DNA of 16,970 nucleotides from Gammaproteobacteria bacterium (GCA_018676275.1 JABHFC010000161.1:1-16970), one strand, 5' to 3'; positions 1-9,541 are shown, counted from the stretch's first letter. Program-made: numbers and translations. Notes: generated from the letters alone by a model not told the origin.

Positions 1-3000
1 CCTCTTTTACTTCATCAAAAGATTGTGACTGGTAACCCTTTTTCAACTCAGCAATAATAACTTCGGATGGTTCAACAAATGAGTCAAGCACTTCTTTAAA
101 CTCATTCTCATCATCACCGAATATTTCCTTAATAACAGAATCATCAATAGCTTTTATTTTACCGTTATCCTTTTTTTTCTTTTTTGCGGTCTTTTGATTT
201 TTAATTTTTCTGGTATTAATGGTTTCTGTCAGTAGTTTATCTACCGCAACACTGCCCGCACCCATCCATTTATGCAGCATTTCATTCAGTTTTTTAATTG
301 CCACCGGTTTTGTCATATAGTCATCCATTCCGGCATTAAGACAATGCTGGTCTTCTCCCTGCAAAGCATTTGCTGTAATAGCAATGATAGGAGCATGCTG
401 GTCAGTTCCCTTTTCCTGGTTACGAATGGCAGCAGTCAGTTCAAATCCATCCCATTCCGGCATATGACAATCAGATAACAGGAGTCTATATGTTTTGTTG
501 TTCCACATTTCAAAGGCTTTCTTGCCATCATCAGCAATTTCACAGGCATAGCCAAGACGATTCAATTGCCTCTTGATTACCTCCTGGTTTGTCAAATTAT
601 CTTCAGCCAAAAGTATTAATTTGTTTTGTAGCAGCGCTTCTTCGATTGTCGGTGCCTGAATTTTTTTGACATCTTCAATCTCAATTTCTATCCTGATTTC
701 AGGGCTCATACGACCTGCCGCGACAGCAACAGCTGTTATTAAACCAGTGCGGCGCATAGGATCAACATCCATCAGTGTTACTTCCTCAATTGCATCCAGA
801 ATACTGCTTCGGTGTTGAGGGTTTTCTCCAATAACAAAACGAGGAAATGGCATCAAATCGTGTTCGATAAATGTATTCCGGATTTCAGCAATCATTTTTG
901 GATCATGAGCATCAGGAATAACAATAATATCCAGTGGTTTGCTGGTTTTATGTGATTCGAGAAATCTACGCTCACACTCGGTAATATCTTCAATTGTTTC
1001 AACTTCTGCCTTCCAGTAACTTAGATAGGTACGACATATCTTGCGGTAATTTTCGCTGGCACTGGCTACGAGCACACGTAATCCAGAAAGATCATCTTTG
1101 CTAACCTCCTCACTTTTTGTTGTTGCAGGTTCAAAAGGGATTTCAAACCAGAATTCAGATCCAATACCGATACTGCTTTTTACTCCAATAGTACCGCCAA
1201 GCAATTCTACCAACTTCTTGCTGATTGAAAGACCAAGTCCGGTACCGCCGAAACGACGAGTGGTCGAATTGTCAGCCTGATTAAATTCCTGAAACAGATT
1301 CTTCTGTGCCTTATCTGAAATACCTATGCCGTTATCAATGATTGAAAAACGCACATTGATTCGACCATCATTTTCAATTGACTGGTAATCTGCCCGAATA
1401 AGAATCTCATTTTCCTCTGAAAACTTTATAGCATTACCACCGAGGTTCATTAGTATTTGTCGAACGCGGGTAGGATCACTGGAGACGTACTTGGAAATAT
1501 TGGGATCAATAAAAGTTACAATTTCATTCTTCTTTATCATTGCATCAGGGGCAAGTGCAGTTGACACTGCTTCGACTACATCAACCAGGGACATATCTAT
1601 TTTTTCTATATCCAGTTTCCCTGCTTCTATTTTTGAGAAATCCAGAATGTCGTTGATGATAGTCAACAAGGAAGCACCTGATTGTCTCACTGTTTCCAGC
1701 ATCCTGGATTGCTCATCATCCAGATCTGTTTGCATTAACAGGTCAACCATTCCAATTACACCATTCATTGGCGTACGAATTTCGTGACTCATCGATGCCA
1801 GGAATGCAGCCTTGGTCTCAGCACCTACCTCGGCTTCTCGCATTGCAACTTCCAGTTCCCGTGTACGTTCTTCGACTCTGGCCTCCAGTGCATCACTATG
1901 ATCCTGCAATTGTTTTTCAGCACGTTTGAGTTCGCTAATATCTTTCGCAATAGTGGCAATCGACGTAGTCTCACCATGTTCGTTGGACAAACGAGAAAAT
2001 GTCAGCATGACGTCCATCACCTGACCTGAACGCGTTAATCTATATCCTTCAACATTACGCACCTGTTTTCCTGCTCGACAGTCCTCAAGTAGTTTATCAG
2101 CCTGAGAGTGTGAATCTTCTGGTACGATTATCTTGATCGCTTGACCAATCATTTCGTCCCTTTCCCAACCATAGGTACGTTCTGCTTCCTTATTGCAATC
2201 GATGACAATGCCATCAAGGTTTTCAATGATGATGGGATCGGACGAATCCATAAAAACCTGTTTGCGTTCTGCGGCATCCTGTTCAGCACGCAGACGCTCA
2301 CTAACTTCTTTTTCCAATTCAGATACTTTCGAATCAATTGAATCTCGCATTGTTCTGAGTGATTCCGCCAGGATACCGATTTCGTCTTCACCACTAATAC
2401 TGATTTCTTCTTTTAAATCTCCTTCCGCCATACGGGCTGCGGAGCGAGTTAATTCTCTCACCCGATTGGAAATTCCCGAACTAATCAGATAGGCCGCTAA
2501 ACCACCAAACAGTAGTGTGAAAATAGAAAATATAATATTTAAACGTAAGTTCTCTGCGATCTCAGCTTGTGCCCGAGGACCGAGCTCATCCTGGGTATCC
2601 TTAATAGTCAATTTCAGTCTTTCAATCGCATCTGCAACCTGTGGTCCGATAAGATCGAGACGGTTATCAATAATATTGTTTCGTTCAACGATTACGCTAT
2701 GAACCTGTTCAAAAGCCTCTTCGTAATTTTTTTGGCCCTGCTTTATCTTACCCACAAGCAGACGTCTTTCCTGATTCTTCAGATTATTCTCTAGTTGAAC
2801 CCGGTTTGTACTCATATCCCTGAATTCCAGCAAGGCGCGACTATGAGATGCCTGGTCATTTTGAATTAGAAATCTTTGTACATACAAACGAGCGAGCAAC
2901 AGGCTACGTAATGTTAAGCCAGCAAGATAGGCTGCGTCTGCATCGCCGTCTTTACGTGCACTTTCCATTATGGAACTTAGATTTTGCTCAATATCGGGAC

Positions 3001-3442
3001 CGATGACGTTGAGGGCATTATTTACCAGTTCGTTTCTGACAGCCTGTTTCTTAGTTACGATATCAAATTGTTGAACATACTCGTTTAACTGTTTTTCCAG
3101 ATCATCGATGACAAACTGATAAAGACGTGTATCTGAAAGCTGCCTCGATTCAGAAATCAATTTCAGCGTAGCATTGGCACGTTCCTTAACACCTTCGATA
3201 TTTTCGGCATTCGGCTCCAAAATAAAATTCTTTGCGAAAATACGTGTCATCAACATGTTAGCCTGAACACGGCCACTGGAATTGGTTTGCAGGGCAATGC
3301 TTCGATACAAACTGTAGTTGCCATCTGCTGTAGTTAAACCAAAATAGCCTACCCCTGAGTTAATCAATAGCAGTAGCGTCATTATCCCGAAGCCGAGAAA
3401 TAATTTGGCTGAAACAGAAAGGTTTTGTAAATATTTATTCAT
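1..3442 (-). CDS. Hybrid sensor histidine kinase (HBM-like sensor, HAMP, PAS, HisKA, HATPase, two receivers, Hpt), 3' end off the window
   Basis: An inner-membrane sensor kinase for a multistep phosphorelay. The 1147 residues visible from the ATG at 3442 remain open at the left edge. TM1 is about residues 13-36. A helical periplasmic region of about 265 residues follows; its length and the segment LLARLYVQRFL suggest a helical bimodular (HBM) sensor. TM2 is 303-322, HAMP about 323-376 and PAS about 390-510. HisKA carries SHEIRTPMNG with the phospho-acceptor His553. The HATPase has DNGIGIS (from 703) and GGTGLGL (732-738). The first receiver (about 787-910) is degenerate. The second (about 942-1062) is intact, with ED at 947-948 and the phospho-acceptor Asp991 in SDCHMPEWDG. 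A Lys-rich linker (1087-1091) leads into an Hpt domain whose histidine is outside the window. The start has no clear Shine-Dalgarno sequence, but it places TM1 normally. The ligand and the partner regulator are unknown. The architecture is certain; the HBM assignment is moderate. Confidence 0.93.
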   Translation of the reverse strand, partial: MNKYLQNLSVSAKLFLGFGIMTLLLLINSGVGYFGLTTADGNYSLYRSIALQTNSSGRVQANMLMTRIFAKNFILEPNAENIEGVKERANATLKLISESRQLSDTRLYQFVIDDLEKQLNEYVQQFDIVTKKQAVRNELVNNALNVIGPDIEQNLSSIMESARKDGDADAAYLAGLTLRSLLLARLYVQRFLIQNDQASHSRALLEFRDMSTNRVQLENNLKNQERRLLVGKIKQGQKNYEEAFEQVHSVIVERNNIIDNRLDLIGPQVADAIERLKLTIKDTQDELGPRAQAEIAENLRLNIIFSIFTLLFGGLAAYLISSGISNRVRELTRSAARMAEGDLKEEISISGEDEIGILAESLRTMRDSIDSKVSELEKEVSERLRAEQDAAERKQVFMDSSDPIIIENLDGIVIDCNKEAERTYGWERDEMIGQAIKIIVPEDSHSQADKLLEDCRAGKQVRNVEGYRLTRSGQVMDVMLTFSRLSNEHGETTSIATIAKDISELKRAEKQLQDHSDALEARVEERTRELEVAMREAEVGAETKAAFLASMSHEIRTPMNGVIGMVDLLMQTDLDDEQSRMLETVRQSGASLLTIINDILDFSKIEAGKLDIEKIDMSLVDVVEAVSTALAPDAMIKKNEIVTFIDPNISKYVSSDPTRVRQILMNLGGNAIKFSEENEILIRADYQSIENDGRINVRFSIIDNGIGISDKAQKNLFQEFNQADNSTTRRFGGTGLGLSISKKLVELLGGTIGVKSSIGIGSEFWFEIPFEPATTKSEEVSKDDLSGLRVLVASASENYRKICRTYLSYWKAEVETIEDITECERRFLESHKTSKPLDIIVIPDAHDPKMIAEIRNTFIEHDLMPFPRFVIGENPQHRSSILDAIEEVTLMDVDPMRRTGLITAVAVAAGRMSPEIRIEIEIEDVKKIQAPTIEEALLQNKLILLAEDNLTNQEVIKRQLNRLGYACEIADDGKKAFEMWNNKTYRLLLSDCHMPEWDGFELTAAIRNQEKGTDQHAPIIAITANALQGEDQHCLNAGMDDYMTKPVAIKKLNEMLHKWMGAGSVAVDKLLTETINTRKIKNQKTAKKKKKDNGKIKAIDDSVIKEIFGDDENEFKEVLDSFVEPSEVIIAELKKGYQSQSFDEVKE

Positions 3443-3493
3443 TGTCTAAGCGGTTAAAATATACGATATGCAAGATGCTACGCCACAACCTGC

Positions 3494-3522
3494 ATTATAG
3501 TAGCTAAATTACCCTCTGATCG
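3494..3522 (-). promoter_or_regulatory. Candidate promoter of the histidine kinase
   Basis: On the minus strand a perfect TATAAT (3494-3499) lies about 50 bases upstream of the kinase ATG, in the 161-base gap after the aminopeptidase. The hexamer 17 bases further upstream (CGATCA, 3517-3522) is a poor -35, so this may be an activated promoter. The rest of the gap shows no convincing terminator for the aminopeptidase. Confidence 0.35.
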
Positions 3523-3603
3523 AGCTTATAAATCGCAAAAAGTGCTATTTTACAATATCTTAGCCAAATCCATGAAGCTCATTAATTCAGGGATATGCTG
3601 TGA

Positions 3604-5085
3604 TTAGGGCAGTTTTTTATCCAGCAACAAATTCAGAGTGTATCGCACACCAAAACCTGTCGTATCCGTAGGTACGTGGGCCAGACCACCTTTATGATTA
3701 CTGGCAGCAAGATCAACATGCACCCAGGGCGTATCATTTTTCACAAAACGCTGTAAAAAACGCGCTGCAAGAATATGGTCTGCATCTCCCTCCACTGCGC
3801 ATTGTTTGACATCTGCGATATCACTTTCCAGGCCCTTTTCGTAATCTTCGTCCAAAGGAAAAGGCCAGACCCGTTCTCCACTATCTTTACCTGCCTGAAT
3901 CAAAGCCGGGTGGAATTCTTCGCGATTGGTAAATACACCGCTGTAGGATGAACCAAGAGAATAGACACAGGCTCCGGTTAATGTTGCGTAATCGATAATC
4001 AATTTTGGTTTTTGTTGCGAAGCAAGTGTCAAAGTATCCGCCAGTACCATTCGACCTTCAGCATCAGTATGAACAATTTCTATAGTCGTTCCATCTGCAG
4101 CTGTAATGATATCATTGGGTTTATAGGCCTTCGGTCCAATATGATTTATAGCCAGGGCTAACCAGCATTCAAGCCGAAAATTGACCTGCATTTTTGTCAA
4201 TGCCAGAAAGGTACCCAGAGCCACCGAACTACCCTGCATATCCTCATGCATACCAAACATATGCTTCGCAGGTTTTAGATTGGTGCCGCCTGTGTCATAA
4301 CAAATTCCCTTACCAACCAGAATAACCTTTCCTTTAGAGGTATATGTTTTTGGTGTGTACATTAATCGTACAATGCCTGCATCCTTATCAGGGCTGGCCT
4401 GAGCAACAGCAAGAAAGGCGCCTGCCTTCTTTTTCTGTAATGCGTTATTGTCGTAAAACTCCATTTTCCATTTATTCGCGCTAGCAAGTTTTCGGATCCG
4501 CTTTGTATAATTTGCCGGCGTCAATTCATTCGGCGGCAACATACTTAAGTAACGTGCCAGGGCATTACCTTCAGCTTCCGCAAGGGTACGTTTATATCCA
4601 TGTCTTACTCTCAGTCCATATATATTCAGTTGTTGTAAAACTGTCTTTGATTGCTTTTCACTTTTGTAATTAGGCATTCCAGCAGCGTTGGCACCGGCGG
4701 CTGCGATAATCGCCTCCACGATTCGCTCCGCCAGCTTTATTTCAAATCCTTTAACCACGATACCGACGCTCTCTGCCTTTTGACTTTGTTGTGCAGTAAC
4801 CATTTTTCGAGCCAGCGTTAACAGGGCAAAACTGGAAATAGAAACATCTATGCAGGCATACACAACATGACTTGCCTTTGTATTAGCCAGATCAAATTTC
4901 AGCGGATCGCTATCAGACTTTTTCCTGCCAAGTTGTGATCGTCGGTTTAGCAAACTATCCGCATACGGTATACCATCAATTTCTTCCGGCGATGGGAACA
5001 ACATTATCCAGTTCCGCAGGCCATCGATCTGTTTTCTAGTTGGCAAAACCTCGTGCTGTTTCAGTTTTATTTCTGTATTTTTCAT
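3604..5085 (-). CDS. Leucyl aminopeptidase, M17 family (cytosolic metallo-aminopeptidase)
   Basis: A cytosolic two-metal aminopeptidase that removes N-terminal residues from peptides. At 493 residues it is normal for M17. All expected metal and active-site residues are visible: Lys259 and Asp264 in GKGICYDTGG, Lys271, Asp282 in HEDM, and Asp341, Glu343 and Arg345 in HTDAEGR. Their spacing matches E. coli PepA with a constant offset of 11. The ATLTGA segment and the C-terminal GFGVRY segment also fit the family. Residues 1-200 form the variable N-terminal domain. No signal peptide is seen. The gene diverges from aceE and has no strong Shine-Dalgarno sequence at its ATG. It resembles the shorter divergent M17 branch rather than PepA proper, so no symbol is given; any DNA-binding role like that of PepA cannot be inferred. 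Confidence 0.92.
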   Translation of the reverse strand: MKNTEIKLKQHEVLPTRKQIDGLRNWIMLFPSPEEIDGIPYADSLLNRRSQLGRKKSDSDPLKFDLANTKASHVVYACIDVSISSFALLTLARKMVTAQQSQKAESVGIVVKGFEIKLAERIVEAIIAAAGANAAGMPNYKSEKQSKTVLQQLNIYGLRVRHGYKRTLAEAEGNALARYLSMLPPNELTPANYTKRIRKLASANKWKMEFYDNNALQKKKAGAFLAVAQASPDKDAGIVRLMYTPKTYTSKGKVILVGKGICYDTGGTNLKPAKHMFGMHEDMQGSSVALGTFLALTKMQVNFRLECWLALAINHIGPKAYKPNDIITAADGTTIEIVHTDAEGRMVLADTLTLASQQKPKLIIDYATLTGACVYSLGSSYSGVFTNREEFHPALIQAGKDSGERVWPFPLDEDYEKGLESDIADVKQCAVEGDADHILAARFLQRFVKNDTPWVHVDLAASNHKGGLAHVPTDTTGFGVRYTLNLLLDKKLP

Positions 5086-5255
5086 AAACTTATGGCTTTT
5101 TGTTTCGTTTATTGGATTTGATTATCTGTTAGAATTCGTCTTGTAGAATAAGCAGTAAAGTATATGCCTAAACTAACAAGGCGTACTTTTGAATATAATT
5201 ATAAAGTATCTTAACTTATTGATACTCTTTTGTAATCTCATCGACGGTGGAACTG
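5086..5255. promoter_or_regulatory. Divergent intergenic region, aminopeptidase / aceE
   Basis: An AT-rich gap that must hold promoters for both directions. On the plus strand a TATAAT lies at 5194-5199 without a good -35 at the usual distance. A short inverted repeat, AGTATC (5205-5210) and GATACT (5221-5226), separated by 10 bases, lies about 30 bases before aceE and could be a leader hairpin or an operator. No PdhR-type site (TTGGT...ACCAA) was found. All these calls are weak. Confidence 0.3.
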
Positions 5256-7913
5256 ATGGCAAGCCAAACGAATGATTTAGATGCACAGGAAACCCAGGAA
5301 TGGATAGAAGCCCTGGATTCAGTTATGGAACAGGAAGGTATTGAGCGTGCTCATTATCTTCTCGAGAAATTAATCGCGCGTGCGCGCGGTGCCGGTGCCT
5401 ATCTACCCTACTCAGCGAACACTGCCTACCTGAACACCATCCCGCCTTCAAAAGAAGAACGCTCACCCGGAGACTCGGGCATGGAGTGGCGCATACGCTC
5501 ACTGGTTCGCTGGAACGCCCTGGCAATGGTGGTCAGAGCCAATCGTAAAAGCTCAGAACTGGGTGGACATATTTCCAGCTTTGCTTCCTCAGCCACACTT
5601 TATGATGTTGGCTTTAATCATTTCTTCAAGGCTGCCAAGAAAGATGACGGTGGTGATCTGATATTTATCCAGGGGCATTCCGCACCTGGTATCTATGCCC
5701 GGGCATTTTTATACGGATTGCTGTCGGAAGAACAACTGAACAATTTTCGTCAGGAAGTGGATGGCGATGGCTTGTCTTCATACCCTCATCCGTGGTTGAT
5801 GCCAAATTTCTGGCAATTTCCCACTGTGTCAATGGGTCTTGGACCGCTAATGGCTATTTATCAGGCAAAATTCATGCGCTACCTTGAACATAGAGAATTG
5901 ATCAAGGCCAGTGATCGGAAGATTTGGGCATTTATGGGTGACGGTGAGATGGATGAACCTGAATCTATGGGTGCCATAGGCATGGCTGCGCGGGAAAAAC
6001 TGGATAACCTGATCTTCGTCGTAAACTGTAACCTGCAACGGCTGGATGGACCGGTACGCGGTAACGGTAAAATCATCCAGGAACTGGAAGCTGATTTTCG
6101 TGGTGCAGGATGGAATGTTATTAAGGTGATATGGGGTTCGTACTGGGATCCCTTGATTGCGCGTGATACCCATGGTCTTCTTTATAAACGTATGGAAGAA
6201 GCTGTCGATGGAGAATACCAGGCCTACAAGGCCAAGGACGGTGCTTATGTACGTGAACACTTTTTTGGCAAATATCCTGAATTGAAAGCGATGGTAGCGA
6301 ATATGTCCGATGAAGATATCTGGCGTCTGAATCGCGGTGGTCACGATCCTCATAAAGTCTATGCGGCTTACGCAGAGGCTGTTAAACATACTGGACAACC
6401 TACTGTCATCCTGGCGAAGACAGTAAAAGGTTACGGTATGGGAGAAGCGGGTGAAGGACAAAACATAAGTCATCAACAAAAGAAGATGGGGGAAGATGCG
6501 CTATTGGCATTTCGTGATCGATTTAATATCCCATTAAGTGATGAACAGGTTGCTGAAGCAGCCTTCTATAAACCGGATGATGATAGTCCGGAGTTGCAGT
6601 ACATGCACAAACGCCGTGAAGAATTAGGTGGCTTTTTATTGACCAGTCGCCCTAAGGACACTCAGCCCAAAGTACCTGACATCAGTATCCACGAAAAACT
6701 CCTGCAAGGAACAGATGGCAGAGAAATTTCCACCACCATGGCTTTTGTTCGCATCCTGAATGGACTGATTAAAGACAAGCCGTTTGGTAAGTTTATTGTC
6801 CCGATAGTACCCGATGAGGCACGCACCTTTGGTATGGAGGGTATGTTCCGCCAGCTTGGTATCTACTCTTCGGTTGGACAGCTTTACGAACCTATGGACA
6901 GCGATCAGGTGATGTACTATCGCGAAGACAAAAAAGGTCAGATTCTGGAAGAAGGTATCAATGAAGCTGGTGCCTTCTCATCATGGATCGCTGCGGCAAC
7001 CGCCTACAAATATCATGGCGTACAGATGATTCCGTTTTATATCTACTATTCCATGTTTGGATTTCAACGTATTGGTGATCTGGCGTGGGCAGCAGGTGAT
7101 CTTCGCTCCCGTGGTTTCCTGCTTGGCGGCACTGCCGGTCGAACTACCCTTGCAGGTGAAGGTCTGCAACATCAGGATGGTCATAGCCACCTGAATGCAT
7201 CAACAATCCCCAATTGTATTTCTTATGACCCGACATATGCCTATGAATTGGCAGTGATCATTCATGATGGTCTGAAACGCATGTATGAGAATCAGGAGGA
7301 TATTTATTACTACCTGACAGTGATGAATGAAAACTATGAACATGCCGCAATGCCCAAAGGCGTTGAAGAAGGCATTCTCAAAGGTATGTACATACTTCGC
7401 AAAGGTGGTAAAAAGAAACTGAAAGTGCAGCTTCTTGGTTCCGGTACGATATTGCGTGAAATAATTGCTGGAGCGGATTTACTCAAGGAAGATTTCGGCG
7501 TCGATGCGGATATCTGGAGCGTTACCAGTTTTAATGAGTTAAGACGAGAAGGTCTGGATGTAGAACGCTGGAACCTCCTGCATCCGGATAAAAAACCAAA
7601 AGAAAGTTATGTAACGAAGTGCTTGAAGGGACATGCAGGTCCGGTTATTGCGGCAACGGATTATATGAAAATTTACGCCGACCAGATCCGAAGTTTCATT
7701 CCCTCTCGTTATGAAGTGCTAGGCACTGATGGATATGGTCGAAGCGATACTCGCGAGAAACTACGCGAATTTTTTGAAGTTAATCGTTACTACGTTTGTA
7801 TTATGGCACTCAAGTCACTTGCCGATGAAGGTCAGCTTCCGATTGAAAAAGTAAATGAAGCCATCAAGAAATACAGTATCAATCCCGACAAACCCAATCC
7901 GGTAACTGTTTAA
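5256..7913 (+). CDS. aceE: Pyruvate dehydrogenase E1 component, homodimeric type
   Basis: The thiamine-diphosphate E1 of the pyruvate dehydrogenase complex: it decarboxylates pyruvate and transfers the acetyl group to the lipoyl arms of E2. The 885 residues match the E. coli AceE length (887) and align throughout. Landmarks include the N-terminal ETQEWIEAL segment that docks on E2, the ThDP motif GDGEMDEPES ending in NCNLQRLDGPV, the inner-loop segment YVREHFFGKYPE, DEARTFGMEG, and the substrate histidine region EGLQHQDGHSH. The reading frame also allows a GTG start at 5247. I prefer the ATG at 5256 because GGTGGA (5246-5251) is a well-placed ribosome binding site for it, whereas the GTG has none. 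aceF starts two bases after the stop, so the two genes are certainly cotranscribed and probably translationally coupled. Confidence 0.98.
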   Translation: MASQTNDLDAQETQEWIEALDSVMEQEGIERAHYLLEKLIARARGAGAYLPYSANTAYLNTIPPSKEERSPGDSGMEWRIRSLVRWNALAMVVRANRKSSELGGHISSFASSATLYDVGFNHFFKAAKKDDGGDLIFIQGHSAPGIYARAFLYGLLSEEQLNNFRQEVDGDGLSSYPHPWLMPNFWQFPTVSMGLGPLMAIYQAKFMRYLEHRELIKASDRKIWAFMGDGEMDEPESMGAIGMAAREKLDNLIFVVNCNLQRLDGPVRGNGKIIQELEADFRGAGWNVIKVIWGSYWDPLIARDTHGLLYKRMEEAVDGEYQAYKAKDGAYVREHFFGKYPELKAMVANMSDEDIWRLNRGGHDPHKVYAAYAEAVKHTGQPTVILAKTVKGYGMGEAGEGQNISHQQKKMGEDALLAFRDRFNIPLSDEQVAEAAFYKPDDDSPELQYMHKRREELGGFLLTSRPKDTQPKVPDISIHEKLLQGTDGREISTTMAFVRILNGLIKDKPFGKFIVPIVPDEARTFGMEGMFRQLGIYSSVGQLYEPMDSDQVMYYREDKKGQILEEGINEAGAFSSWIAAATAYKYHGVQMIPFYIYYSMFGFQRIGDLAWAAGDLRSRGFLLGGTAGRTTLAGEGLQHQDGHSHLNASTIPNCISYDPTYAYELAVIIHDGLKRMYENQEDIYYYLTVMNENYEHAAMPKGVEEGILKGMYILRKGGKKKLKVQLLGSGTILREIIAGADLLKEDFGVDADIWSVTSFNELRREGLDVERWNLLHPDKKPKESYVTKCLKGHAGPVIAATDYMKIYADQIRSFIPSRYEVLGTDGYGRSDTREKLREFFEVNRYYVCIMALKSLADEGQLPIEKVNEAIKKYSINPDKPNPVTV

Positions 7914-7915
7914 CA

Positions 7916-9541
7916 ATGAGCACGGAAAGAGAAATATTACTTCCTGATATCGGTGACTTCGACAGCGTCGAAGTCATTGATATAGCTGTTAAGCCTGGCG
8001 ATAAGGTCAATATAGAAGATACTTTAATTACACTGGAAAGCGATAAGGCCACCATGGATATTCCCAGTCCTGCCGTGGGAATTGTTAAAGAAATAAAGCT
8101 CAGTGTTGGTGATCAGGTAAACGAAAAAGCGCTTATATTAATATTGACCGAATCAGGTGATGCAGAGAAACCCGACGAGGTCTTACCATCAAGCGATGAA
8201 ACGCCAACTAAAAAGACAGCTGCGGTCGAAGAGAAAAGCAATATCCAGGAACAGGAAGTTGTCGTACCTGACATTGGTGACTTCGAAAGTGTTGAAGTCA
8301 TAGACGTAGTAGTAAAAGCTGGCGATGAGGTAGAAATGGAATCTACTCTGATTACTGTTGAAAGCGACAAAGCCACTATGGATATTCCTTCACCTGCTGT
8401 TGGGAAAGTCAAACAGGTTAATGTTAAAAATGGAGATAAAATTGCCCAGGGAAGTTCAATTCTGATTCTTGAAACATCGAAGACAGAAACTGCTGCCAGT
8501 CCTGCAAAAAGCGACAAACAGAAGCCGGTAAAATCAGTTGTACCCGAAGAAAAGGCAGCTGAAGCAGCTAAGATCCAACCACCGCAGGCACCGGCAACAC
8601 CAACAAGTTCAGAAACAGTAGGTTCCAGTCAATCCGCCAAAGCTCATGCCAGTCCTGCCATTAGAAAATTTGCACGCGAACTGGGTGTCGATTTGGGATT
8701 AGTTCGAGGAAGTGGCACTAAGGGTCGTATATTGAAAGACGATGTTAAATCTTTCACCAAGGCGGTTATGTCCAGTGAACGGGTATTCGAAAAATCCGGT
8801 GGCTTTTCGCTACCAGAAATACCACCAGTGGATTTTTCCAAGTTCGGACCTGTGGAAACCTTACCTCTGTCGCGTTTAAAACGCCTGGGTGGTCAAAATC
8901 TGCACCGTAGCTGGATCAATGTACCGCATGTAACCCAGTTTGATGAGGCAGACATTTCTGAACTTGAATCTTTTCGTAAATCAAAATCTGATGCTGCTGC
9001 AAAAGAAGGCGTGAAACTGACTCCGCTTACATTCTTTATCAAAGCTGTTGTGGTCGCTCTGAAAAAATACCCCAATTTCAATGCCTCTCTCAGCCCCGAC
9101 GGAGAGAACCTTATTATGAAAAATTATTTTCATATAGGCATTGCTGTAAATACTGACCAGGGATTGATGGTGCCCGTTGTCAGAGATGCCGATCAAAAAG
9201 GCATTTACGACCTCGCCAGGGAACTTGCAGAACTTGCACAAAAAGCCAGGGACAAAAAACTGTCACCATCTCAAATGCAAGGAGGCTGCTTTACTATATC
9301 CAGTCTTGGTCATATTGGCGGTACCGGTTTTACCCCCATCGTCAATACACCTGAAGTAGCTATACTCGGAATTTCACGCTCTACTATGAAGCCAGTTTAT
9401 GAAAATGGTGAATTTGTTCCGCGCCTGATATTGCCGTTTTCATTATCCTATGACCACCGTGTCATTGATGGAGTGGCCGCTGCTGAATTCACCCGATATC
9501 TTGGCGCCGTATTGAGTGACATTCGCGACATTCTTCTATAA
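7916..9541 (+). CDS. aceF: Dihydrolipoamide acetyltransferase, E2 of pyruvate dehydrogenase (two lipoyl domains)
   Basis: The E2 core of the complex: it transfers acetyl from lipoyl-lysine to CoA. The 541 residues hold two very similar lipoyl domains (about 4-78 and 113-187), each with ESDKATMDIPSP; the lipoylated lysines are Lys44 and Lys152. Ala/Pro/Lys-rich linkers follow each domain. A peripheral-subunit-binding domain (about 243-280, ASPAIRKFARELGVD) comes next. The catalytic domain (about 315-541) has the DHRVIDG motif with His514 and Asp518. E. coli has three lipoyl domains; two is common elsewhere. The gene directly follows aceE. E3 (lpd) is not next to it, so E3 must be encoded elsewhere. 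Both lipoyl repeats open with an inverted repeat in the DNA (see findings). Confidence 0.97.
   Translation: MSTEREILLPDIGDFDSVEVIDIAVKPGDKVNIEDTLITLESDKATMDIPSPAVGIVKEIKLSVGDQVNEKALILILTESGDAEKPDEVLPSSDETPTKKTAAVEEKSNIQEQEVVVPDIGDFESVEVIDVVVKAGDEVEMESTLITVESDKATMDIPSPAVGKVKQVNVKNGDKIAQGSSILILETSKTETAASPAKSDKQKPVKSVVPEEKAAEAAKIQPPQAPATPTSSETVGSSQSAKAHASPAIRKFARELGVDLGLVRGSGTKGRILKDDVKSFTKAVMSSERVFEKSGGFSLPEIPPVDFSKFGPVETLPLSRLKRLGGQNLHRSWINVPHVTQFDEADISELESFRKSKSDAAAKEGVKLTPLTFFIKAVVVALKKYPNFNASLSPDGENLIMKNYFHIGIAVNTDQGLMVPVVRDADQKGIYDLARELAELAQKARDKKLSPSQMQGGCFTISSLGHIGGTGFTPIVNTPEVAILGISRSTMKPVYENGEFVPRLILPFSLSYDHRVIDGVAAAEFTRYLGAVLSDIRDILL

Noticed and set aside
5086..5246. PdhR operator upstream of aceE
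   Set aside because: No TTGGT...ACCAA-like palindrome is present, and there is no pdhR gene in the window.
5247..5255. GTG at 5247 as the aceE start
   Set aside because: No ribosome binding site precedes it; GGTGGA, which overlaps it, fits the ATG at 5256, and the resulting protein matches the AceE family length.
5847..6479. A 210-residue minus-strand open frame inside aceE
   Set aside because: It is antisense to strongly conserved AceE sequence, with no family motif or ribosome binding site; a shadow frame.
8113..8517. A 134-residue minus-strand open frame inside aceF
   Set aside because: It mirrors the lipoyl repeat and linker region. Its Ser/Thr-rich translation is the expected antisense of Lys/Glu/Ala-rich coding sequence.
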